A stretch of DNA of 56,967 bases from Flavivirga aquimarina (GTDB taxonomy: Bacteria > Bacteroidota > Bacteroidia > Flavobacteriales > Flavobacteriaceae). Positions within the stretch are counted from its first letter, which is position 1. Each line of letters starts with the position of its first letter. Below, in pieces: positions 24,156 to 33,836 of this stretch. The stretch is taken from contig NZ_JAUOEK010000118.1 in assembly GCF_030540835.1 (NCBI RefSeq), positions 1 to 56,967 of the forward strand, written 5' to 3'. The notes under the pieces are model-generated. The model searched no databases. It was given only the letters and a program-made list of their open reading frames with translations, and was not told where the DNA came from. The position numbers and the translations under genes are program-made.

Positions 24156-24902
24156 TTGAAAATATTTGACGCTCATTTCCACATTATTAATCCTAACTTT
24201 CCTCTAGTGGAAAACAATGGGTATTTACCGCCTGATTTCACAGTTAAAAACTATCAAGAGAAAGTTAAGGGTTTTGGAATTACAGGTGGGGCTATAGTTT
24301 CAGGATCATTTCAAAAATTTGACCAGAACTATTTATTAGATGCTCTAAGAGTTTTTGGTGAAAACTATTTTGGCGTAGCGAATATTCCAATTACAATGGA
24401 AAATAAGGAATTGAAAAAGCTTAATCAATCTAACATTCGGGCAGTTAGGTTCAATCTTAAAAGAGGCGGCTCGGAGCGCTTGAAAAATTTGGTAGAATTA
24501 TCAAATAAATTATTCGATAATTATGGCTGGCACACAGAACTTTATGTAGACAGTAAGAGTTTAAAAGAACTGAAAACAACTCTTGACCAAATTCCGAAAT
24601 TTTCGATTGACCATCTTGGACTTTCAAAAGTGGGTCTTAAGGATTTGTATTATTGGGCAGAAAAAGGGGTAAAAATAAAAGCTACGGGATTCGGACGGTT
24701 AGATTTTAATCCAATTACTGCAATGAAGAAGATTTATTCCATTAATCCCGATTCTTTAATGTTCGGAACAGATTTGCCATCAACACGGGCAAAAACACCT
24801 TTTACTTTTGACCATCTAAAGTGGGTAAAAGATATTTTTTCTGATGAAGCTCAAAAAAAAATACTATATCAAAATGCCGTCAAATGGTACTCAAAAGATT
24901 AA
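24156..24902 (+). CDS. amidohydrolase family protein
   Basis: The 248-residue metal-dependent hydrolase of the amidohydrolase_2 type (2-pyrone-4,6-dicarboxylate-lactonase-like) has N-terminal DAHFHI (metal-binding His7, His9), the middle FSIDHLG and C-terminal FGTDLPSTR with the catalytic Asp. The start is TTG at 24156, preceded by an AGAAG-like ribosome site, so the protein begins MKIFDAHFHI. It follows rsgA by 18 bp. The substrate is unknown. Confidence 0.85.
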   Translation: MKIFDAHFHIINPNFPLVENNGYLPPDFTVKNYQEKVKGFGITGGAIVSGSFQKFDQNYLLDALRVFGENYFGVANIPITMENKELKKLNQSNIRAVRFNLKRGGSERLKNLVELSNKLFDNYGWHTELYVDSKSLKELKTTLDQIPKFSIDHLGLSKVGLKDLYYWAEKGVKIKATGFGRLDFNPITAMKKIYSINPDSLMFGTDLPSTRAKTPFTFDHLKWVKDIFSDEAQKKILYQNAVKWYSKD

Positions 24903-24916
24903 TATTCGGCTAATTG

Positions 24917-25100
24917 AGAAATCTTCTCTAACGTCAAACAGAAGACTAACTCTTTAGGGGAAACTTTAGGAAAGCACATGAATTACAAAACTGGTGTTGG
25001 TATAGGTTATATACACTTCTTCTCCAAAGATGTCGGATTTGTAAAAGACAAAAGAGAAGTTGCAATAAATCTTCATTTAAGAATTGGTTATAGGTTTTAA
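24917..25100 (+). pseudogene. 3' remnant of an outer-membrane protein
   Basis: After a stop at about 24914 the frame reads about 60 codons ending KREVAINLHLRIGYRF-stop. The run of alternating hydrophobic residues (TGVGIGYIHFFSK) and the terminal aromatic residue are typical of the last strands of an outer-membrane barrel. An in-frame ATG at 24978 would give only 40 residues. I read it as the tail of a deleted gene. Confidence 0.55.
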
Positions 25101-25120
25101 CTAGATATCATACTTAACAA

Positions 25121-25160
25121 AGAGGCCGCCTAGAAATTACTTTCTAGACGACCTTCTTTT
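25121..25160. terminator. strong bidirectional terminator
   Basis: GGCCGCCTAGAAA (25124-25136) pairs with TTTCTAGACGACC (25141-25153) around a four-base loop, followed by TTCTTTT. It separates the plus-strand rsgA region from the convergent M16 peptidase gene. Confidence 0.75.
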
Positions 25161-25298
25161 ATTAGGATAAGTTAGAGGAAAGGAAGGGCAAATACGAAAT
25201 TCTTAGAATTTTGAAAAATTTTATAGCTACTTTGTTCTTTTAATGTTTTTCAAAACTTATTCGTTGACTAATTCAAATAATTTAACCTGAGTTCGATT

Positions 25299-28103
25299 TT
25301 ATTGTTTTGGCTTGAATACCACTTCATACGATTTTCCTCCATCAAGCACATGTTTTACAATGTTTTGTATATCTTTTTTTGATATTTTATTTACAATGTT
25401 TTCAAAGTTTTTAGGGTCATTCATATTTTCGTTATATCGAAAGTATTCTGTAAGTACCTGCATATCATACCCATTTCTATCTTTTGCTTGTTCACGTTCT
25501 TTTATAAAGTTTTTTCTTACTTTATTTAAATCCTCTTCTTTAATATTTCCATTGGCTATTTTTTGTAGTTCTGCATTCACAACATCCACTAATTTATCTG
25601 CCATATCTGGGTTGCAATCAAATCTAAACGATATATTAACTTGCGATCTTGGCTCTCTAGAAAAACTAGCATTTGCTCTTGGACTATACGCACCGCCTTC
25701 TGCTTCTCTTACCGTTTCGGTTATTCTTAATTGAAGAATATCTCCTAAAGCGTCGGTATAAATAGCATTACTTTTTGTGTATAACATCTCTTTGTTATAA
25801 GCTATATTTATAGTTGCCTTAGGGTCTTCCATGGCTAAATAAATTTGCTTATCTATATTATTTGAGACCCATTCTGCTTTATTATCTTTAAATGTTTCTT
25901 TTGTCTTTTTAGTGTTTAAACTCGCTATGTAAGTTTCTAAAAGAGGGGTTAATTGATTTTCTTTAACATCGCCTACAATAAAAAACTCAAAGTCTGAAGC
26001 ATCTGCAAAACGGTCTTTATATATAGTTTTTATTTTTTCAAATGAGATATCGTTCGCGTAATCTTGGTTAAAAATGCGTTCTTTAGGGTTATTTTTACCA
26101 TAAAGAGTTACCGTTAAACTATCTCTCATCTTTTCTCCAATATTATTACTTCTTCTAATAATATAATTATCTATATTACTTTCGAGAACTTTAAAGGCTT
26201 GTTCGTCAAAACGTGGTTTCTCAAAATACATATATACCATTTGTAACATGGTTTCTACATCTTTTGTATTTGATGACCCTGAAAGGCTTTCTGTAATATC
26301 TCCAAAATTAATATTTACATTAGCCGTTTTTCCTGCTAAAACCTTATCTAAATCTGTGGCATTGAATTCGCCCAGTCCCGACCTGTTTATTAAACCGTTA
26401 ACTAATTCGGCCGAAGGTAAGTCTTCATCACTTAATAATGATGCTCCACCATAACTCAAAGCTCTTAAGGATACTTTATCCTTTTCTTTATCTACAAATT
26501 TATAATGTACTTTAATGCCATTATGTAAAAGATAGGTAGTAGCACCTGTTTCTTTATTTAAAGTCGTTTTTTCAATATTTCCTGCCTTAATACTTAAACC
26601 TGATATTAATGTTTTTCCTGCTGTTGATTCGCTATAGGGTTTAATTTCAGAATTGTTCTCTACCGATGCTATAATTTGTTTTGCAACGTCTTCTGCTAAA
26701 TTTTCTTGAGATGCAACTCCTGTAATATTTAACGTTCTGTTATTTTTAGAATACAATCGTTTAATAGTTTCATGAAATTCTTCTTTAGTAATTCCTTTAA
26801 ATATTTGCACAGCAGCCTCATATTCCTTTTCTATATCTGCAATGCTTTCATTTTCTAAATAATTTCTTTGAATACCCCCAAGAATTCTTCTATGACTTGC
26901 ATCTTCTTTTTTTGTTATTCGATTTTCATATGAATTTTTTAACTCAACAATTTCTCTATCAATTTCAGATTGCGTAAAACCAAACTTTACAGCTCTTATA
27001 ACTTCTGTTAATGCTTGAGAAAATGCTTCCTTTTGTTGGTTTGGTTTAGGTGATACTCCTAATCCGAAAGTATTTGAGGTTCTTGATATACTGCTATAAT
27101 ACACTCCTGCATTTAAAAAAGTGGTTTCTGGTTTTTGAGCTTGTTCAGAAATCCTAGTATTTAACATACTGGTTACCATAGATTCTAATAAAGAACGTTT
27201 TAAATGGGCAATCGTATTTATATCTACAGGTTTTTTATGACGAACACCAAAGCGAATACTTGCTGTAGAAATCTCTGGATCCATACCTAAACTGTAAAGC
27301 ATCTCGTCATTATTGGGAATATCAACAACAAAACGTTTTCTAGGGTTTTTAACAGCTTGAATTTTTGAGAATTTTTCTATGATTTTTTGTTCAATGTCTT
27401 GAACATCCACATCGCCAATAATAGCGATTGCTTGTAAATCTGTTCTATACCAATCATGATAAAAATCACGAAGCGCCTTATATTCAAAATTTTCTACAAC
27501 AGACATTAAGCCTATAGGTAATCTATTCGCGTATTTTGAATGATTATAGACTATGGGCATCGATGTTTTGTATAATCGCGTTCTCCCATTTTGTCGTGTA
27601 CGCCATTCTTCTTTTATAACGCCACGCTCAGCATCAATCTCTTCTTCTGTTAACAATAGGTAATTTGACCAATCATTTAATACTGTTAAACAAGTATCTA
27701 CTAAACCATCTTTTGTTGGAATATGACTCAAGTTATAGACCGTTTCATCAAATGAGGTATAGGCGTTTATATCTTTTCCAAAAACGGCTCCATGTTCTTG
27801 CAATGTATTTAATAAGCTTTTTCCTGGGAAATTTTTAGTCCCATTAAATGCCATATGTTCTAAAAAGTGAGCCAAGCCTTGCTGGTCGTCATCCTCTAGA
27901 ATCGACCCTACATTTTGAATAATATAATAACTCGCTGCATCCTTTACAACGTCTGTGCTCTTAATATAATAGGTTAATCCATTTGATAATACGCCTTTTT
28001 TTATACTAGTATCTTCTACTAAAGGTTGGTTTAAATCTAAAACCTGACCAGTTGCCAAATAACTGTATGTTAATGTGAGAAATAATGTTAGAAAATGTTT
28101 CAT
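25299..28103 (-). CDS. M16-family zinc metallopeptidase
   Basis: This is a 934-residue exported protein (signal peptide ending ATGQ, residue 20) with two tandem M16 halves. The active half carries the inverted zinc motif HFLEH (79-83) and the downstream Glu in IDAERGVIKEEW (Glu159). The C-terminal half lacks a second HxxEH, as is normal for pitrilysin/PqqL-like enzymes. It degrades peptides or small proteins in the periplasm or outer membrane. It is the last gene on the strand that bears the SusC/SusD system, suggesting processing of an imported proteinaceous substrate. Confidence 0.9.
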   Translation of the reverse strand: MKHFLTLFLTLTYSYLATGQVLDLNQPLVEDTSIKKGVLSNGLTYYIKSTDVVKDAASYYIIQNVGSILEDDDQQGLAHFLEHMAFNGTKNFPGKSLLNTLQEHGAVFGKDINAYTSFDETVYNLSHIPTKDGLVDTCLTVLNDWSNYLLLTEEEIDAERGVIKEEWRTRQNGRTRLYKTSMPIVYNHSKYANRLPIGLMSVVENFEYKALRDFYHDWYRTDLQAIAIIGDVDVQDIEQKIIEKFSKIQAVKNPRKRFVVDIPNNDEMLYSLGMDPEISTASIRFGVRHKKPVDINTIAHLKRSLLESMVTSMLNTRISEQAQKPETTFLNAGVYYSSISRTSNTFGLGVSPKPNQQKEAFSQALTEVIRAVKFGFTQSEIDREIVELKNSYENRITKKEDASHRRILGGIQRNYLENESIADIEKEYEAAVQIFKGITKEEFHETIKRLYSKNNRTLNITGVASQENLAEDVAKQIIASVENNSEIKPYSESTAGKTLISGLSIKAGNIEKTTLNKETGATTYLLHNGIKVHYKFVDKEKDKVSLRALSYGGASLLSDEDLPSAELVNGLINRSGLGEFNATDLDKVLAGKTANVNINFGDITESLSGSSNTKDVETMLQMVYMYFEKPRFDEQAFKVLESNIDNYIIRRSNNIGEKMRDSLTVTLYGKNNPKERIFNQDYANDISFEKIKTIYKDRFADASDFEFFIVGDVKENQLTPLLETYIASLNTKKTKETFKDNKAEWVSNNIDKQIYLAMEDPKATINIAYNKEMLYTKSNAIYTDALGDILQLRITETVREAEGGAYSPRANASFSREPRSQVNISFRFDCNPDMADKLVDVVNAELQKIANGNIKEEDLNKVRKNFIKEREQAKDRNGYDMQVLTEYFRYNENMNDPKNFENIVNKISKKDIQNIVKHVLDGGKSYEVVFKPKQ

Positions 28104-28197
28104 CTGTTTTTTGTTTATTGCTTTTTTGTTAGAAATTTAATTGTAATAAAATTGTATTGACCAAGTATTTACCCGCTATAGTAAGCAAATAACTCTT

Positions 28198-29025
28198 TTA
28201 GTTTTTTGAGATATAATTCTTCTTTATATATGATACGTCTTCCATTCTTTTCCAATCTGTTGGCCTTTCGAAATTTTGGCCAGATTTTAAAATCAAGGCA
28301 TTGGGGTAGTTATCTTTTATATATTTCCACTTAACATCTTGCCATTTACTTTTATCCATTTCTAAAAGTTTGACATCTTTAAGCGATCCAGATACAGCTT
28401 TGCCTATAAGCGGCCACCATAAGCTTTCTGTTTCTCTATCCCATAGCACAAAACCATCAAGACCATTCCAAACGTCTTTGTCAAAATATGTATATCCGCT
28501 TACAGCAAATGTTAGTTCTTCATTTCCATAATTTCGTTCATAAATAGCACCTAAATCTGCCAAAATACAATAGGCTGCCATGATTGGTTGGCCATCTAAT
28601 ACATCATTTACAACTTCGTGGCGCGTAAGATCTTTAACTGCGTATGCTTTGGCTTCTTTTCCTGAGTATGCAAGTAAAAACCTAGTGCTATCTGCCCAGA
28701 TTTGGTTGGCTTCTTTAACAGATATGAATTCTGGTTTTAACAACGCTGGAAAACTTTCTCGACCAAGACCATAGTGAAATTGTTCGTCTTTTAGTGAACA
28801 CCCGGTAATATCGAAATGCTGATTTTCCTTTTCTCCTCCGTAAAGCATTTTCCTGCCGTCAATTTCAAAGAATTTACCTCTATTAATAGCAAGTAATCGA
28901 TCCTTTTTTATAATTTCCTTCTTTTCATCTGTTTTTCCAGTGTCTTTTTTTTCAGGCTCACCGGAATTTACAGATTTGCATGTCACAAAAAATGTTATTG
29001 AAATTAATAGAAGATATGTTTTCAT
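28198..29025 (-). CDS. DUF3179-like lipoprotein
   Basis: From ATG 29025 the protein is 275 aa with a lipobox (VTC, Cys16). The DUF3179 pattern is clear: SVKEANQIW, EAKAYAVKDLTRHEVVNDVLDGQPI, LTFAVSGYTY, FVLWDRETESLWWPLIGKAVSG. In most DUF3179 proteins the position after TY carries a CPLC-type cysteine pair; here it reads AAYCILADLG, so the second Cys is missing. Function of the family is unknown. It lies between the TlpA remnant and the peptidase gene. Confidence 0.8.
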   Translation of the reverse strand: MKTYLLLISITFFVTCKSVNSGEPEKKDTGKTDEKKEIIKKDRLLAINRGKFFEIDGRKMLYGGEKENQHFDITGCSLKDEQFHYGLGRESFPALLKPEFISVKEANQIWADSTRFLLAYSGKEAKAYAVKDLTRHEVVNDVLDGQPIMAAYCILADLGAIYERNYGNEELTFAVSGYTYFDKDVWNGLDGFVLWDRETESLWWPLIGKAVSGSLKDVKLLEMDKSKWQDVKWKYIKDNYPNALILKSGQNFERPTDWKRMEDVSYIKKNYISKN

Positions 29026-29150
29026 ATTTTTTAAGTTTTTAAAATAAGGATGACCGCACACCAAAAAAATGAGTTAACAAGGAAAGTGTACAACCTTATC
29101 TCTTATGCAGTAATGCTTAAAAAAAGTGATTCCCCCTTATTAAAGAAATG

Positions 29151-29315
29151 TTAAATATTAAGTTTTTTAAACAAAGCGATCAAGTCTGGATTTGAAGGTC
29201 GTGGAGCATTCCATGATACAATATTTCCTTTTGGATCTAACAAGATGAAACGTGGTATACTGTTAATTTTATAGCTTTTACTATAATTAGAAAAAAAGCG
29301 AGAGAAAAGACACAT
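29151..29315 (-). pseudogene. 3' fragment of a TlpA-like gene (paralogue 1)
   Basis: A minus-strand frame of 54 codons reads SYKINSIPRFILLDPKGNIVS, continues PRPSNPDLIALF and ends KKLNI. It aligns with the last about 45 residues of the intact TlpA gene next to it (EINSIPRFIIIDPEGKIVS ... DELNI). The thioredoxin active site is absent. It is the tail of a tandem paralogue that was deleted. Confidence 0.85.
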
Positions 29316-29402
29316 ACCATCCTATTTCTACTTTTTGGTACAAATAGAAAGCTTATAAGTGTATTGGCTTAGGATGACTGTATAACTAAAAAAGAAATTT
29401 AA

Positions 29403-29427
29403 AAGGGCTATTTAAAAAATAGCCCTT
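29403..29427 (-). terminator. rho-independent terminator after the TlpA gene
   Basis: AAGGGCTATTT-AAA-AAATAGCCCTT forms a perfect 11-bp stem. On the minus strand it is followed by TTAAATTTCTTTTTTAG. It lies about 105 bp after the TlpA stop codon. Confidence 0.7.
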
Positions 29428-29533
29428 CTTCCCCTTTAGCTAACTCAAATATAATCCATCTAAAACAAAATTTAAAGAAAGGGTATAAGTTTATCACTTG
29501 TGTTCCTTATGTAGTTAGAGCTTAAAAGAAATG

Positions 29534-30928
29534 TTAAATATTAAGTTCATCTAATAAAACAATCAAATCTGGATCTGAAGGTCTCGTAGCATTGCTTGAT
29601 ACAATCTTTCCCTCTGGATCGATTATTATAAAACGTGGTATACTATTAATTTCATAGGCTGCAATAAAGTCACTATTAAAATCTTTATCTGCAATCAATT
29701 GAACTCCGCTGAACCCTTCATCTGTCACCATTTTTCTCCAAGCATCACGTTTTTCTTTACTATCGATAGAAATACTTACAAATTCTAGGTTTTTTCCATG
29801 GTATTTTTTTTCGACTTCTTGAAGGAAAGGAACCTCTTGTAAACATGGTCCACACCATGTTGCCCAAATATCAATATATATGTACTTCCCTTTAAAATCA
29901 CTTAAAGAAGTTGTGCCTCCTGCATGATTGACATAATTCTCAAAAATCGGTGAAGTTGCTCCTGCACTCAGTCTTTTTAGGCCCTTATACTTTTTGGTCA
30001 TTATTTCGTTATTCTCTTCTGAAGTAGAAACAGCCATGTAAGCATTATAATACTCATCTATATTATCTGTATAACCTATGTGATACGGGGCTGCTGACAT
30101 TAATATATCATTTTTTATATGGTCATTAGGAATGGCTCCATATACTTTCAATACATCAAAGTATCTTTCTTTTCCTGCTGCTACTGATATTTCTGCTGCT
30201 GATTCAGCTTTCTTTTCATAGTGCTTAAGAACCAATCTACGGTAAGAACCTATAAGTTTATAGAGCTCCTCATTATGAAAATCTACACCTTCAAATTGCT
30301 TGACAAAATCTGCTGAAACTTTAAAATCAGATTGTTTAGTATATCTTCGGTGAAAATCCTCATAGTAAGTTAAATTTAAAAGGTTGTAGTAATACAACTC
30401 CTTACGCTCTCTTTCAACAAATTCTTTAGGAATATTTGGAAAGCTATCTAAATAGTTAACATGACCCTTATGAAGCATTTTTTGCTTAGCAATAAAATCT
30501 GATTCGTTTAATGAATAAAATTCAGAATGACTTCCTCTTAGCTTATCCATGTTATCTTTTTTAGACAATAAATAATTAGAAGCATCAGAATTAGGCCCAG
30601 TTAATTTTGCAGTGTTTCTGAATTTCTCCACAATAGCCGTCAAATTATATTCACCTCCATTAATTAAATATAATTCTGCAGAATTTCTGCCTCCATCACC
30701 AAAAGCGTAATATCCTGTTCCAGTCGTTATGGTATCTGAAGAGAAGGTGCCATCTTCTGCTAGTTTAACAATAGTGAGATCGGCTCCACTCTTTCTTTTA
30801 TATAGTCTAAACTCTTTTTCTGAGGCACCTGAAATGGTACCACTAAGCAAAATATAATCTTTTTTGGGGGTTGACTGACAAGACACTAAAAACAATGCTG
30901 AAAGTAAAACTATTATAGTATTTTTCAT
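29534..30928 (-). CDS. TlpA-type thiol-disulfide lipoprotein (DUF4369-like N-terminus)
   Basis: This is a 464-residue lipoprotein (lipobox LVSC, Cys17). Residues about 25-110 look like a DUF4369 beta-domain, followed by a helical linker. The C-terminal thioredoxin/AhpC-TSA domain has WCGPC at 358-362 in IDIWATWCGPCLQEVP and the cis-Pro segment INSIPRFIII. This architecture is common in Bacteroidota SusC/D-linked operons and is thought to act on disulfides of imported or exported proteins. It is flanked on both sides by remnants of paralogues. Confidence 0.9.
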   Translation of the reverse strand: MKNTIIVLLSALFLVSCQSTPKKDYILLSGTISGASEKEFRLYKRKSGADLTIVKLAEDGTFSSDTITTGTGYYAFGDGGRNSAELYLINGGEYNLTAIVEKFRNTAKLTGPNSDASNYLLSKKDNMDKLRGSHSEFYSLNESDFIAKQKMLHKGHVNYLDSFPNIPKEFVERERKELYYYNLLNLTYYEDFHRRYTKQSDFKVSADFVKQFEGVDFHNEELYKLIGSYRRLVLKHYEKKAESAAEISVAAGKERYFDVLKVYGAIPNDHIKNDILMSAAPYHIGYTDNIDEYYNAYMAVSTSEENNEIMTKKYKGLKRLSAGATSPIFENYVNHAGGTTSLSDFKGKYIYIDIWATWCGPCLQEVPFLQEVEKKYHGKNLEFVSISIDSKEKRDAWRKMVTDEGFSGVQLIADKDFNSDFIAAYEINSIPRFIIIDPEGKIVSSNATRPSDPDLIVLLDELNI

Positions 30929-31077
30929 GAATTTTTTTTATTAAAATAATAACGTATAAAATTTGTTAAATGTTGAAGTAATAATTTAAAGAAGATATAT
31001 AAGCTCATCAATATTTTTATTTTGTATTCGTCATATAGTATGGTTTAAAAGAAATGGTTTCCCTTATCAAAGACATG

Positions 31078-31146
31078 TTAAATATTAAGTTCTTTACACG
31101 CCAATATCCATAGGGATAAAACGGATAATAAAATTATTTTTTTCAT
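31078..31146 (-). pseudogene. collapsed TlpA paralogue: signal peptide fused to last residues
   Basis: A 22-codon ORF reads MKKIILLSVLSLWILAC directly followed by KELNI-stop. The first part is a complete lipoprotein signal with lipobox. The last part and the bases after it (ATGTTAAATATTAAGTTC on the plus strand) match the 3' end of the intact TlpA gene. An internal deletion of nearly the entire coding region explains this. It might still be translated as a lipopeptide (speculation). Confidence 0.75.
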
Positions 31147-31267
31147 TTCTTTTTAATAATAAATGTTCTGGATATTGTTTTAATATATTTTATGAATTGC
31201 CTTTTCTAAAAAAGTAAGTGTCTTATTATTAAAAACCAACTACATAATTTTATAGGTAATTTTAATT

Positions 31268-31309
31268 ATTGTTTACAGGGTGAATAACTAAACTCACCCT
31301 GTAAACAAT
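31268..31309 (-). terminator. perfect 16-bp hairpin after the SusC/D-DUF4465 genes
   Basis: ATTGTTTACAGGGTGA (31268-31283) and its exact complement (31294-31309) flank a 10-base loop, 41 bp beyond the DUF4465 stop. The T-run is weak, so it may act as an mRNA-stabilising 3' structure as well as a terminator. It separates the SusC-SusD-DUF4465 unit from the TlpA genes. Confidence 0.65.
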
Positions 31310-31350
31310 GCGTTAAGTAGGGAAACTTAACTAGGTTAATCAATTTGCCT

Positions 31351-32304
31351 TTATTGTTGAATACGGATACCGTCTAAGCAAAATGTTTGAGGGTAAATCA
31401 TATTGCCAGCTCCATCAACATAGGATGATGACATTCTAAACAATACACGATCTACTTGTCCTAAAGAAGTTAAATCTATAGGAACCCAATCATTTAAAAC
31501 AAAATCAAAATTGGGGTTTTCTGGATCTCCTCCAGGTGTTGTTGCTAAATAGGCATCTACAGTTCCAGTAACGTTTCCATTTAAAGAGCCTTCTATCTCC
31601 AATTTAACAAAAGCGCCATCTACATTATCTACTACCGAATGTGAAAATAAACTTATTGCTTCAACCCCTCCTGGAGCTGGCAGGAAAAATCTTCCTCCCC
31701 GGTCTTCGTTCGGGATATTTGGATTGAATATTGGCCCCCCATTAATATCAAATATTTCTGCATCAAAATCCAAAAAATCACCAGAAAATACTGATCCAAA
31801 TTCTGTCAATAAATAATTATAGGTTGTATTTGATACTAGAATATGCTCAATCACCGCGGGTTGATTAAGTGTAAAAAAAGCATCTTCTGCAACTGCATTT
31901 CCAATCAAATAAGTTTCAGTTCTATTTGTTCTATTTGTATATACGCTAAATGCTGTTGAGTCGATAGCTTGCTGTTGTTCTGTTACCGATAGCCCTCCAG
32001 CAGGTTCATAATCTGGACTTAAACTCCAAGGATACGACCTCCAATTTCTATTTGATAAAGCAAATCCGCTATAAGATGTTCCTCCTGTACTAACTACATT
32101 AACCGTTATAGTACGAGATGCATTTTCACCTGCTGTAAACGGAGCAGTTGGAATTTCTGAACTAAATCTTGCTAATTCGATTTCATTAAAGTTGATGTCA
32201 TCAGGAAAAGGGATTCTAATTTCATCATCATCGTCACAAGAAACTATTCCTACGAATGCTATCAATGCGACAAAAATTGCTTTTATATATTGTATAAATT
32301 TCAT
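31351..32304 (-). CDS. DUF4465-like surface lipoprotein
   Basis: This is a 317-residue lipoprotein with lipobox IVSC (Cys23) followed by DDDDE, which resembles a Bacteroidota surface-export signal. Features SSYVDGAGN, SNRNWRSYPWSL, SNTTYNYL and the ending CLDGIRI fit the DUF4465 beta-sandwich family. Such proteins accompany SusC/SusD transporters as extra ligand-binding lipoproteins. From memory, a B12-binding lipoprotein of gut Bacteroides (BtuH) belongs to a similar family, so a corrinoid or other cofactor ligand is possible. It follows susD by 20 bp. Confidence 0.7.
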   Translation of the reverse strand: MKFIQYIKAIFVALIAFVGIVSCDDDDEIRIPFPDDINFNEIELARFSSEIPTAPFTAGENASRTITVNVVSTGGTSYSGFALSNRNWRSYPWSLSPDYEPAGGLSVTEQQQAIDSTAFSVYTNRTNRTETYLIGNAVAEDAFFTLNQPAVIEHILVSNTTYNYLLTEFGSVFSGDFLDFDAEIFDINGGPIFNPNIPNEDRGGRFFLPAPGGVEAISLFSHSVVDNVDGAFVKLEIEGSLNGNVTGTVDAYLATTPGGDPENPNFDFVLNDWVPIDLTSLGQVDRVLFRMSSSYVDGAGNMIYPQTFCLDGIRIQQ

Positions 32305-32324
32305 ATTCTGTTCTTATGTTGTTA

Positions 32325-33818
32325 TTATTCTAAGTCTACGTTTTGTATCATTAACTGGTTCCCGAATATTTCTGCATTAGGAATAGGGTAAGGGATACTA
32401 TTAATTACCAAGGGAATACCAGAACTAGCTTTTATTGTTTCAATCCAGGGGTCACCATTTGGAGCGTCAAATCTTAACGCTGCATAAAACTCATTACCGT
32501 TTTCAAGAAATGTCTCAAAGATGTACTCAAAAAAGATAGCATCCATTAATTCTTGTTGAGTAGTCGGATTTAGACTTGGCAATACTGGATTCGTTCTAAT
32601 AGATCGCATAGTATTTATTGGCGCTATTGCTTCTGCAATAGAAGCTCCTGTTCTAGCCAATAATTCTGATCTCATGATATACAATTCTGGAAATCTAAAA
32701 TAGTAGGTATTAAATTTTAAATCGAACTGTCCTATTGTCGGAGAAAAACGGGTAAGTTTAATCCATGTATATGTTTCAAAAAATGACTCTCCAGTAACTA
32801 TAGACCATCTTGGATCTGCTCTAAACAAATCATCTCCAAAGCGCAAACCTGCTGTTAATTCGTCTGCTGGGATGGGATCGAACGGGTTTATTTCCTGTCC
32901 AAAACGTACAGGAATTTCGAATTCATACTCAAAAGGAATATCATCACTAGTCTCACCATTACCGTCTAAGAAACCTACGAATAAATTCTCTTCAGAATCC
33001 CAAGAATCTTGATACACCTCGGCAAGGTCTCCTTGCATAGCAAAACCAGCTGGAGGATTATTTAAAACATCATTTACTAAAGCAAGTGATTCGTTTAATT
33101 GATCCATATTATCATTAAACCCACCTCGTCTAAGCAACGCTTTTGCCTTAATAATCTTGGCAAATTCCTTGGAAAGAAACCTATTATCAGTAAAATTATT
33201 TAAATGCGTTATGGCAAAGTCTAAATCTTCAAAAATTTTCGCATAACTTTCGCCAACATTAAGTCTTGCTTGTTCTAGATTATCAAGGTCAGCTACTTCT
33301 TCACGATATAAAACACCATAGGGATTTATATCATCATCAGAAAACCAATGCCCAAAGTTCCAGAAAATATTCATATGAGCCCAAGCACGCCAGCATCTTG
33401 CCTCAGCTAATAGTGCATTATATTCCTCTACACCATCAAATACATCAGGCCCTAAATCTGTAATCCCTTTCATAGCGAAATTTGCTGCATTTACGATTCT
33501 GTAAAAATCTATCCAATAGAACTCTCCCACTGATGTTGGATTAGTTTGTGTAGACGACATTTCAAAGTCTCCCTCATTCCAGTCTATAAAACCAGACTGT
33601 GATGCTTTAGAAGTATAGTGTCCTGCGCTCCATCCTCCAGAAGCATCCTCTCTAACAGCGTAAATTCCATTCACTGCTGTTCGTGCTTCTGTAGGAGTAG
33701 TAATTGTATTACCTTCAGTCAGAATAAAATCTGGTTCTCTGTCTAGAAAGCTATCAGAGGAACAGGAACTCGCTCCAAAGACTAAGATTATTAAAGCTGT
33801 ATAAATTATATTTTTCAT
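32325..33818 (-). CDS. SusD/RagB-like nutrient-binding lipoprotein
   Basis: The 497-residue protein has lipobox ASSC (Cys19). The SusD signature is clear: LDREPDFILTEGNTITTPTEARTAVNGIY near the start, then ARCWRAWAHMNIFWNFG and AKIIKAKALLRRGGF (TPR-like helices), and a late FRFPELYIMRSELLARTG. It forms the surface lid of the SusC channel encoded upstream (18 bp apart). The ligand cannot be predicted from sequence alone. Confidence 0.92.
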   Translation of the reverse strand: MKNIIYTALIILVFGASSCSSDSFLDREPDFILTEGNTITTPTEARTAVNGIYAVREDASGGWSAGHYTSKASQSGFIDWNEGDFEMSSTQTNPTSVGEFYWIDFYRIVNAANFAMKGITDLGPDVFDGVEEYNALLAEARCWRAWAHMNIFWNFGHWFSDDDINPYGVLYREEVADLDNLEQARLNVGESYAKIFEDLDFAITHLNNFTDNRFLSKEFAKIIKAKALLRRGGFNDNMDQLNESLALVNDVLNNPPAGFAMQGDLAEVYQDSWDSEENLFVGFLDGNGETSDDIPFEYEFEIPVRFGQEINPFDPIPADELTAGLRFGDDLFRADPRWSIVTGESFFETYTWIKLTRFSPTIGQFDLKFNTYYFRFPELYIMRSELLARTGASIAEAIAPINTMRSIRTNPVLPSLNPTTQQELMDAIFFEYIFETFLENGNEFYAALRFDAPNGDPWIETIKASSGIPLVINSIPYPIPNAEIFGNQLMIQNVDLE

Positions 33819-33836
33819 ATTTATCGTAGTTTTTTA

